Of a stretch of 30,546 nucleotides of DNA, positions 11,601 through 17,400 are shown piece by piece (positions within the stretch are counted from its first letter, which is position 1; each line of letters starts with the position of its first letter). A program made the position numbers and the translations under genes. The stretch is from a virus. The DNA lies in IMG/VR virus record IMGVR_UViG_3300046411_001280, positions 1-30,546 of that record, one strand, 5' to 3'. Under the pieces are notes generated by a model. It saw only the letters and a program-made list of their open reading frames with translations, was not told the origin of the DNA and did no database searches.

Positions 11601-13910
11601 AAGTGCAGAAGAGATACTGGATATATTGTTGATGCTGTTGCTCACGATATTCAATATGGTGGTAATGCAGCTACGGTACAAACTGCTGGAATGTATTTTG
11701 AAAATGCAGTTAATACTGGATTACAAATCGAACAAAGAATGGGAACAAGAGATGCATTCTTACACATGGCAAAAATCATTGAACACGTTGCTGGTGGTAA
11801 AGACATTGAAACTAAGATGTTCCCAAGAACAGGAAAATACTATACTGGTGATATCGTAACTAAATACGAATACTGGAATGGAGTAACTTCTTATCAGTCA
11901 ACAGAAGCTCAAGACATGCAAGTACATGGTGCAAATCCAAATACTTGTATAGCTGCAAGAAAACTTGTAGAGATTGTTGCTAACGCGGTTGATGATTCTA
12001 ATGAGGTTAGAAATACAATCCCTGATCGCATTGATGTTAACCAAACTTGGATGGGTGATAACTTTATCACTGCTAAAGAGATAATGGAAAGTCAATCTCA
12101 AGTATTAGGTCATGCAGTAATTAGTTACTTATCACATACACATAACGGATTATCATTTAGAGATGCTAAGTGTAGAAGAGATATTGGATTCTTAATTGAT
12201 GCAGCATCTCACGACATTAATAATCAGACTAACTTTGCAATGCGTCAAGCTGCAGGAATTTACTTCGAAAATGGAGTATCAGTACTACCTATTGACACAA
12301 GAGTACAGACTGCTAATATTTACCAATTCCTCGGAGATGCGGTTGAACAAGTTGTACAAGAGATTGCAGTAACTAACGCAGTTAATTACACATTAACTCC
12401 ACAGAATACTGCAGGAACTGCTGCTACAGCAACTGAAGGCGCAAGGGTACATGAATTAATTGGATACATTGAAAATGTTATTATAGCAAATGATGTAGAC
12501 GAACTACCTGCTCCAGAGTCAACCGGTACTCAATCTGCTGAATTAGTAACAGCTGCACAAAGTATTGTTGATGAAACTGAAGAGCTTGCATCTGATGTAA
12601 CACAATTTATTAATAGTAACTTTGATGTACTTGATTATAACAAAGCGAAGTGCAGAAGAGATACTGGTTACTTACTCGACGCGTTTAGCTTCGACTTAAA
12701 CTTTGGTGGAAACACTGCTTCAAGATGGAATGCAGATTTCTACTTCTGGAATTCAGTTTACAGATTACCAGAAGACCAGAGAATACCAACTGCAAAATCT
12801 TATAGACATCTAGGCAGAATTTGTAAAGACATCGTATTAGGTGAATACGCAAATCAAGTAGTAATTGGTGAAGTAGCAACTTCAGTTGAAAGCTTGAAAG
12901 TTGAAGAATTAGCAAATATATTCTACAACACTCAACTGTATAATGATACTAAGTACTTACCAGTTAAGACTGAGCCAGATTACGCATATTCTTCATCAAT
13001 ATTTACTGATGCACAAGCTGTAATAGCTCAAAGAAGAAAGCAATTACAGAAAGATACTGTAAGATTTGTTAATTCAGAATACAACTTCATTGATATTAAT
13101 CTATCAAGGCGTGATGCTAGAAACTTACTCACAGCAGTTTATAATGACTTTGCTTATGATAAGTTTGACCCAGATGTTCCAGTACCAACATACAGTGATA
13201 ATGGTTCACAGAATGCTGTAAGAACATACACTGCATCATTCTTTGACTATGATGGTACTCATGTATTCCCAGTATTTAACCCAACAAGACAAGGATTAAA
13301 ATACAAAGGTTCAGTTGCTCAATTATCTGATTTATCATCGATAACTGGAATGAAACCAAACTGGTCATACATTGTTGCTACTGATTACTCAACTAACTTC
13401 TACGCTGGTAATATATACTACTGGAACGGCTCGACTTGGGTATTAGATGGAGTCAACAATACTGACCTTCTAGATGCATTTACTGGAGCTTGGGACAGAA
13501 TGAGAGATTATATTGTTAATAATATATCTCCTAACTCAGAACATAGCTTAATGGTTGAAGGTTTATTTAATGACTGTCTAAAAGATAACATATTAAGACC
13601 TCAAACGTTAATATTTGGAGCCTTGGTTGAATCCATTGCTCACCAGTTTAACGGTGCTTCTGCAGGTGTTAACAGAAACGCGTTACCGCTTAACTTCAGA
13701 AACTTAGGTGCTGCTATTTCAGCGGTTGCTTCGGTACTCAACGAAGACGGTGGTAGAATACGATGGTCGGGTGCTGATGAATTGAATAACCAGTACTTCG
13801 CAAGAGGATTGAGGATTAATGGTCGAACAGGACGAATTGAAGGTAGACCGTTTACATCATCTGTAAGAAAACTTGCAAGAAGAGCTTCAAACTCAAGAGC
13901 ATCATTATAA
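2700..13910 (+). CDS. Giant 3736-aa modular virion protein (beta-helix plus CxRD repeat array)
   Basis: One uninterrupted frame. Residues 1-53: attachment-like start (MAKISELPPITGANTRPEDL). Residues 54-365: about 13 short repeats of NNVTITNSxFxDGT type, probably a beta-helix. Residues 418-800: begins NVDAASGDDKNPGT, the usual entry of pectin-lyase-like phage spikes, and is probably a second beta-helix. Residues 800-3480: eleven modules centred on Cys-x-x-Asp (Cys 819, 957, 1300, 2066, 2208, 2365, 2665, 2805, 2969, 3158, 3318) with YDPxTG beta modules inserted in their loops. Residues 3490-3736: C-terminal region with ALVESIAHQFNGASAG and a basic last 20 residues. There is no catalytic motif or signal peptide I recognise. 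The AAAGGGA site and the preceding TAAATA support the ATG at 2700. It may be a long tail fibre, a decoration or a tape-like rod; tape measure is less likely given the beta content. The role is inferred. Confidence 0.85.
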   Translation: MAKISELPPITGANTRPEDLFVIVNLVQGDDGTSNITRKELVQAIQYEIFDRITITGGTISGVQMRDSTLDNVRIDNSDIEDTNFLRGTIRDTEIFNSTANNITITSSSFTDGSLVSSTGEDLAIANSSFTDGTITDSTGNNVVLTSSELNDSTANNVVITNSEFNDGTGNNVTLTNSTIDDSTITDSTANNVTITQSTFDDGALSNSTANNITMTSSTFGSGDIFDSTANNVTITNSDFSEGTGSNNTFTDTTLLGGTANAVIITNSEFNDGTVNNTIITSSEFNDGTGNNVVLTNSTIDDSTFTDGTISNTDFQGTMQDVVATDMTIRSSSADGLSSNNSSFDNGTMSGSVFDGGTISNSNLVDFDMDINKEFEAPITDETFFAIKNEKTGETEKINFAQLYDEVSKKTAQALKVNVDAASGDDKNPGTMLQPVQTLEKAFELCLEKAGGDLNRNAINNAVHISVGPGTYYTKGNLMLPDDCSCTSTAGQYATVIELLPGYENNNGILVGSGCYVQGFGYQNFQVDNFDFPEGGFAIAYRPGAKLLRSPYLRDSTQLSNFLRQDVEPPLNPYNTKGTLADLGREFTLATGLTGSWAMDDEIVFSSGAIGYLSWDDAQDALKGVSGDIATYRKIRVRNLKNGQGFAVGDTVTSESGGVGVIESIGIDDFPNRAVGRGGGCVLADRRVLDTDSLYTYVLCFGFTPRTQNGLGYVARDGAGVNGIGSLSIFVRCAFYALNGGQMTLNNSGTQFGDISMRAKGTTEFFAPKSTTATIIGNTAFADTINTQADDIIDDMVVYLTSNTANGGLGYQEYDSEKCLRDSGIVLDGTGYDIALDTNYWGRLGGITYRSPISYVVPGEQLEETKGALEYLRDRTKEVFDSGNPKVNGRIDTSFSELLNVLEYGEENINPIIWQDTSVAQTAARNLIQDNRDLITNELIDWIENNGQFYAYDSAACRRDVSDYILPAVKNDMLFDTNYNAVTAGRAYYMATAKTVMENQNNETVAAYKRLKDQTNELIDGDSYLASQRLDDSFDNILEILENKGTQFTPTAATYDPETGLSVITLGTKKDFTPSAVDYDPATGIMTATVGKHALTTKDHIWFKPGGITFSCDAGSGVQNHAVPESHHPYYNKPCPITSVTSNTITMNVGVGGPTGQQVHTFVSAVPNALTSGHGLGVGRKVLLKTGGLVFTCDRDNNASRTGYPRASDPAAGTPIEVIGANETKITVNVGKSAIIDDHTFVEALTNSVSVLGDDIHYSNDVPANNANARKQLQKNREFLQDLVEGYINDTYFRYDSDKCQRDIKSYILPAVERDILTGSNYNAIQTGIAYRSGTTLADNVINEQLVETTGAINELRTRVNLDNTETGFTVTGATYDPATGDFTATIGTGHGLAIGDYIMFADEGITMSCDMGSGQQNHTSPQSHHPYWRTPCPITGVTSTTISMNVGDGGTGQYPHTFVSAVANAITPAKGVGLSFTPTDASYDPETGRFEATIGHHHLQVGDYVRFLSGGVTFSCDTGSGVQNDSVPAVGHPYYNHPCPVHSVTGTSIVMYVGTGGTNPHTFVSALDNSIIEMRAIDENASGFRSNESFDKIVSIVNSSNKTYSTSNATYDPVTGLTVLTVGSHDLQIGDEIMLAPNSLTFTCATDGNVSQHTYPTTTITNFTPTGATYDPATGVFTAEIGSHKLQIGDEIEIAPNSIVFTCALDGNQVQHPAPEPHHPFYKKKIKLTAVTATGIECNVGAVANGGGAHTFESAITNAIQGERKHPAYKKAVVVAAKTDTTITMNVGTSTDTSTHTFVSATADNVKSAKYVSTYTPRTATYDPATGVFVATIGQHNLVAGDYVSIAPESVVFTCAMDGNSYEHAVPQGHHPFYKVPVMLSSVTADTITMNVGTGPGGAHTFVSAQVGAIDSDALVFTDPASYVKHYTPTTATYDPATGVSVITMPGHDLTTDDYIEFTPYSFTYTCAQDGNATEHSYPRKGDSNYRTPMAITNIAGDDITVQLVVSSGGAHTFVSVEKDAVSKVTYNSQGQYAREQLQTNKDYLAKKVSAYLDSQYFVFDGVKCSRDSGFILDSVRRDIATGSTWNSQFMGLGYRTGSVGATEVITEQLTETVAAINFLKGKVAADPSVTGTALTRSNQHFDKIIDIMQNGAANTGTKSYGADAAVTINHKEATDTLLSNRAFIIAETTAYIADQYPSLTYDVASCERDTGYLVDSLIQDVRFGGNTCSVNFARLYFENAVSVLAEDQKVPTYKTWEHIAEIAYKIVRNITITPTTGNAVSQVTGADRGIEVANAARDAINIVTQVISDDTLDYLPKYIEPNVEAAMASAVAAIDGITENLSEAVIDYLRDEHNGLPYTKSVCERDVGLMVDAISRDIEYGGNENTLEVFDYYFRRFDSQSADYEQQRSVNVLPLEVKGQFRRLSDYEDNANVSGLREAINVLPYEQRKPTKQAFTVLADNAAEIVAQIGNGIVGTQYTPTNATYDPATGVFTATIGSHNLVEGDSIWLKPEGFVFSCDMGGGVANHTSPQAHHPFYNKPVIITNTTPTVITMNVGGGGSGQYPHTFVSADANSISDGPYQITDGTAASVSTGTAVHDLIQTIADLIDDTNIETSQLPTLTKASFDPNRTLARKNIQRNREFIIEELQGYLQDRYYVFDGDKCKADLGFILDAVKTDVLTGSNYNSVYAGLAYNIGTTNTTRVLTEQLTETISGINYAKNLVLEAVTDDAAKLRVESSFNEIIDIMTNGRGAADAINFTTNAANVNRLNASQQLQNNKVFLQAEITAWLAANRPSHTYDVAKCERDTGYMIDAISFDAQHRGNFGTINFAKLYFENAILVGLPQDQVEPTAAAYIHLGDCADLIVQDQDIGGLKSAGNGETQNISSGSAGAAIGAEVEGLFDIVANAITNNTMLLSPPVQFPTLGNYDDANQSAFGEIEAVKSTAQSGVLKHLSQQFEVLPYSEAKCRRDTGYIVDAVAHDIQYGGNAATVQTAGMYFENAVNTGLQIEQRMGTRDAFLHMAKIIEHVAGGKDIETKMFPRTGKYYTGDIVTKYEYWNGVTSYQSTEAQDMQVHGANPNTCIAARKLVEIVANAVDDSNEVRNTIPDRIDVNQTWMGDNFITAKEIMESQSQVLGHAVISYLSHTHNGLSFRDAKCRRDIGFLIDAASHDINNQTNFAMRQAAGIYFENGVSVLPIDTRVQTANIYQFLGDAVEQVVQEIAVTNAVNYTLTPQNTAGTAATATEGARVHELIGYIENVIIANDVDELPAPESTGTQSAELVTAAQSIVDETEELASDVTQFINSNFDVLDYNKAKCRRDTGYLLDAFSFDLNFGGNTASRWNADFYFWNSVYRLPEDQRIPTAKSYRHLGRICKDIVLGEYANQVVIGEVATSVESLKVEELANIFYNTQLYNDTKYLPVKTEPDYAYSSSIFTDAQAVIAQRRKQLQKDTVRFVNSEYNFIDINLSRRDARNLLTAVYNDFAYDKFDPDVPVPTYSDNGSQNAVRTYTASFFDYDGTHVFPVFNPTRQGLKYKGSVAQLSDLSSITGMKPNWSYIVATDYSTNFYAGNIYYWNGSTWVLDGVNNTDLLDAFTGAWDRMRDYIVNNISPNSEHSLMVEGLFNDCLKDNILRPQTLIFGALVESIAHQFNGASAGVNRNALPLNFRNLGAAISAVASVLNEDGGRIRWSGADELNNQYFARGLRINGRTGRIEGRPFTSSVRKLARRASNSRASL
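2859..3794 (+). repeat. N-terminal NNVTITNS-type protein repeats (beta-helix-like)
   Basis: About 13 degenerate units of 20-25 residues, each with a hydrophobic strand flanked by Asn/Thr/Ser and a DGT turn, reminiscent of pentapeptide or right-handed beta-helix repeats. At DNA level a 30-base identity recurs at 3257-3286 and 3377-3406 (120 bases apart). The EFNDGTGNNV..LTNSTIDDST unit recurs 360 bases apart (near 3190 and 3550), suggesting a 120-base higher-order period. Confidence 0.75.
3951..5100 (+). other. Pectin-lyase-like (beta-helix) region of the giant protein
   Basis: Codons 418 to about 800. The opening NVDAASGDDKNPGT followed by PVQTLEKAFELC and ISVGPGTYY is the classic lead-in of single-stranded right-handed beta-helix phage proteins (DNA-G-pT-P-f-kTi-A type). 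The region is Gly-rich with regular short strands (RCAFYALNGG, MTLNNSGTQFGD). No polysaccharide-lyase active site is recognisable, so it may bind rather than cut. Confidence 0.55.
5835..6446 (+). repeat. YDPxTG beta-module block 1 (one stub, one full, one degenerate)
   Basis: A stub (YDPETG at residue 1055) is followed directly by a full module (YDPATG at 1079, FSCDAGSG, ESHHPYYNKPC, TITMNVGVGG, HTFVSA). A copy lacking the YDP strand follows (GHGLGVGRKVLL, FTCDRDNN, DDHTFVEA). The block sits between two CxRD modules. Confidence 0.8.
6801..7416 (+). repeat. YDPxTG beta-module block 2 (two copies)
   Basis: Two full modules (YDP at residues 1376 and 1484), each with an SCD strand, a Cys/His stretch (QSHHPYWRTPC; AVGHPYYNHPC), an NVG or YVG strand and HTFVSA. 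The block interrupts a CxRD type I module between its INELRTRV helix and its ESFDKIVSIVN helix. Confidence 0.8.
7509..8769 (+). repeat. YDPxTG beta-module block 3 (four copies)
   Basis: Four YDPxTG starts at residues 1612 (truncated copy), 1671, 1823 and 1935. They carry FTCALDGN, EPHHPFYKKKI; FTCAMDGN, QGHHPFYKVPV; and a divergent last copy (YTCAQDGN, YPRKGDSNYRTP). An extra TITMNVG...HTFVSA half-module follows the second copy. Confidence 0.8.
10131..10430 (+). repeat. YDPxTG beta-module block 4 (single copy)
   Basis: YDPATG at residue 2487, then FSCDMGGG, QAHHPFYNKPV, TMNVGGGGSG and HTFVSA. It lies in the loop after the AAEIVAQ helix of a type II CxRD module. Confidence 0.8.
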
Positions 13911-13930
13911 AAGAAATAGGATAAAGAAAA

Positions 13931-14374
13931 ATGCCAATAACAACAATTACAACTTCCCAGGCACCTGACGCAAAACCAGTTGCCATTAATAAGGTCGTTT
14001 CTACCAACTGGCAAGTTCTTATTGAAGTTCCTCAATACGAGGTTCCAGAACTAGTATTTGGTGGGTCGACAACAGTTGAACCAGGTGTTGGTGAAGTTAT
14101 TTCACCATTAATTTTATGTAATACAACAGCTAATACAGTTAATATAGATGTTAGAACTCATCGTGAAAATGATGGACAAGGTAGCTATATTAACGCAGAG
14201 TTTTACATACTAAGAAGTATGCCAGTACCAGGATTTCAAACAACAGCTATTCCTTTGAATGGCCAATTTTTAAAGAGTGGTGATACGCTAGAAATTAAAG
14301 CTTCGGCAGATTTAGCAGTACATAGTACATTATCATTCACATTAGGTCAATCAGAAGAAGATGACGTTGTTTAA
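13931..14374 (+). CDS. Small beta-rich virion-type protein, unknown function
   Basis: 147 residues, no signal peptide or membrane segment. The alternation of short hydrophobic strands and turns (VEPGVGEVISPLILCN, NIDVRTHREN, AEFYILRSMPVPG, LKSGDTLEIKAS, HSTLSFTLGQ) looks like a single beta-sandwich, and it ends in an acidic EEDD tail. Proteins of this form are frequent in structural operons of marine T4-like phages, where they are annotated only as virion or hypothetical proteins. The gene starts 20 bases after the giant gene, with TAGGAT at 13917-13922 as ribosome binding site and no TAAATA element, so it is probably cotranscribed with it. It could be a cap, connector or head-tail decoration for one of the flanking fibres; this is inference. 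Confidence 0.75.
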   Translation: MPITTITTSQAPDAKPVAINKVVSTNWQVLIEVPQYEVPELVFGGSTTVEPGVGEVISPLILCNTTANTVNIDVRTHRENDGQGSYINAEFYILRSMPVPGFQTTAIPLNGQFLKSGDTLEIKASADLAVHSTLSFTLGQSEEDDVV

Positions 14375-14379
14375 TTGCC

Positions 14380-14387
14380 GATAAATA
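14380..14387 (+). promoter_or_regulatory. Putative late promoter element GATAAATA
   Basis: GATAAATA lies in the 44-base gap, 31 bases before the collagen-like gene's ATG. A GGAG ribosome binding site is at 14405-14408. It matches seven of eight bases of T4 late TATAAATA. Confidence 0.42.
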
Positions 14388-14418
14388 TATTAATAATGAT
14401 ACACGGAGAATAACTTAA

Positions 14419-17400
14419 ATGTCCCAATTTGGAACAATCACAGGAAAAAGTCAGCTAATAGGGTTTGGTAATCCACAACCGTTTCCTATTACATTAGATG
14501 TTGTCTTCTATGAAGGCTCTGTCGTATATGCTGATAATAATAAGGTTTATTACTCCAACGGAACAAATTGGATAGAGATTGGGGCTGGACCTCAAGGAAT
14601 CCAGGGTGCTACGGGTATCCAAGGAACACAAGGTCTACAAGGTGATTACGGACCTGGTTTTACAATTATCGGTTCTGTTGCAGATGTTGACTCAGGTGGT
14701 GACCCACAAGCTACATTAAACGGAGCATTCGGTTCTGCTAATGTTGGCGAAGGTGTTATTGATGAAGCTGATGATGAATTGTGGATTTATGTAGGTTCAA
14801 GCACTTGGGTAAATATTGGTAACTTTAGAGGTGTTCAAGGTTTCCAAGGACCAACCGGTTTTCAAGGTATTCAAGGTCCATTAGGTAATGAAGGTATCCA
14901 GGGCGAAAGAGGATTTAGAGGTTTCCAAGGAGAAGCTGGACCACAGGGTACACAAGGTGTTCAAGGTGATTTAGGTATTCAAGGTATTCAAGGCCGAAGA
15001 GGACCACAAGGTGTTCAAGGCGTACAGGGTGATTTGGGTATTCAAGGTACTCAAGGAAGCATAGGACCTCAAGGAATTCAAGGCACAACTGGTATCCAAG
15101 GCGATACTGGTATTCAAGGTTTACAAGGTTATAACGGTGATGATACTGGTCATGTTGTAGAGTTTAGAGTTGCCGAACCTATTGTAGAGTCAGACCCTGG
15201 TGTAGGTAATCTAATTCTTAATAGTACAAACAGCCCAACAGATAATTTCTCATCTGTTACTAAAATGTGGATTGATAATGAAGCATTTTACAGTGTAAAT
15301 TTAGAAGGTTTATACACACTTATTTCTCAGTCAACTGGTGCCAACAGAGGATTTATGAAAATCACTCTACGTGGTGGCCCAGACCATTACATGATTTTCT
15401 CAATACAAGATGCTGTTGACCAAACAGGTTATTGGGAATTTGATATAACATACGTATCAGGTACTGGAACACGTGGTGACTTTGTTTTAGAAAATACTCC
15501 AACACCAGGCACAACAACTACTTTACCAACTATAGTTGCATTTAGCTTATCTGGTGATAAAGGTATACAAGGTGTTCAAGGCTTACTAGGTAATCAAGGA
15601 GCTCAAGGAGTTCAAGGCCTTCAAGGTCCAATAGGTCCACAGGGAGTTCAAGGCACAACCGGTAGTCAAGGCGTTCAAGGCCTCCAAGGGTTATTAGGGC
15701 CTCAAGGAGTTCAAGGGCCACAAGGACTACAAGGTATCCAAGGACCTCAAGGATTACAAGGAAATACTGGTGATTTTGGTGGTATTTCATACAATTACGA
15801 TTATAGTAACGATACAACAGATGCTGACCCAGGTTCTGGTAACTTACGATTCAGCTCAACAAATTTCACATCAGCAAACTTAAAACTTTGGATTGACGAC
15901 GAAGATAACGGTGCAGTCAATGTAATGGACGGACTTCTTACTGAACTTGATGCACTTACAGGTTCTCCAAAAGGTTACGTTAGGTTTATTGATGCAACAG
16001 ATTATACAAGACAATTCCTAGCTCGTATTGACTTAATTACAGATAGTACTGGTTATTGGGAACTTGGAGTTACAAGACTTAACGGTGCAACATCATTTAC
16101 AGATGGTGACAATTTAAGAGTAACATTCTCAAGAAACGGTGATAGAGGTTTACAAGGAGTTCAAGGTACTCAAGGTCTAATAGGTTTCCAAGGTATTCAA
16201 GGCGTACAAGGTATTCAAGGCCAACAAGGTACTACTGGTATTCAAGGTTCACAAGGTATTCAAGGTATCCAAGGTGAAGCTATTCAAGGTTCACAGGGTA
16301 CTCAAGGTATTACAGGTTCTCAAGGATTACAAGGACTTCAAGGATTACAGGGCGACACTGGTGGACAAGGTACACAAGGTGTTCAAGGTACTACTGGTAT
16401 TCAAGGTTTACAAGGATTACAAGGTGAGCAAGGACAATACGGTGGTTTAACATTCCCTTGGAACTTTGTTAATAATACTTTAGGTGGAACAGACCCAGGC
16501 ACAAACAATTTTAAATTCAATAATTCTAACCCAACACTTGCTACATTAATTACAATTGATGATGTTCCTGTTGACCAATTTGGCCAAGAAGTAGATAATT
16601 TCTTTGACTTTATTGCTGGACAACCAGGTACAGTTAAAGGTTATCTGAAAATACAAGAAGGTAATTACGAAGACGGTTCCGGTCCTGCTGGACACCATTG
16701 GTTAATTTATGAAATTACTGGTTGGACATGGGATAGTGGTTCAAAGAATTATGGTTATTGGGATGTTACTTGGGTAGATGGTAATGTTACTAATTGGCAA
16801 TCTTCTGTTAACGCAGTACATGGTCCAACTACTTTAATTACATTTGTTCCAAGAGGTCCTGCAGGTATTCAAGGTGCTCAGGGAACTCAAGGATTACAAG
16901 GACTTCAAGGTAGAATTGGTCAAGGTATACAAGGACCTCAAGGTACACAAGGAACAGGTGGACTTCAAGGTACTACTGGTTCATTCGGTGGTGTAACATT
17001 TGATTATACATACGACGCAACAACAACAAACAGTGACCCAGGTACTGGTGGATTAAGAATTAATAATAGCACATTATCATCTGGTACAGCAATGTACATT
17101 GATAATCGTGACGATAACTTTATTGATATTTCTACATTCTTAGCAACCATTGATGATTCTACATCTCCTATTAAAGGTCACTTCAAGATTACGAAGGTTG
17201 GTTCACCTGAAATATTCCATCTATATACAATTAGTTCAGCTACACCAATTGGTGGTTATTTCAATGTAGCTTGTGTTCATGTAGATGGTAATGGCGGATT
17301 AACAGACGGCGATGATATTACAGTAACATTCGCAAGAACTGGTGATGCCGGTGCAACGGGTGCAACTGGACCACAAGGTGTTCAAGGAGTTCAAGGTACA

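Larger units (their letters stand above)
5139..13180 (+). repeat. CxRD tandem helical modules (11 copies plus a decayed 12th)
   Basis: Each unit has the core Y/F-D-x-x-K-C-x-R-D-x-G-[FY]-[IL]-x-D followed by a GGN or GSN turn. It is preceded by a helix like NRAFIIAETTAYIADQYP. Cys codons are at 5154, 5568, 6597, 8895, 9321, 9792, 10692, 11112, 11604, 12171 and 12651. A final copy at 13104 has Ser instead of Cys (NLSRRDAR). Two subtypes are visible: type I (TGSNYN...EQLTETVAAIN) and type II (YGGN...YFENAVSVL...Q..PT). Uninterrupted spacing is about 140-190 residues. Confidence 0.85.

Noticed and set aside
2700-13910. Tape measure protein identity for the giant gene
   Set aside because: Tape measures are mostly long helices with hydrophobic segments. 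Here beta-helix repeats, a pectin-lyase-like region and Cys/His beta modules dominate, and the neighbours are fibres.
2888-14035. Opposite-strand and alternative-frame ORFs of 60-202 codons across the giant gene
   Set aside because: They are shadows of a long repetitive gene: composition is biased, ribosome binding sites are absent, and they overlap a clear coding frame entirely.
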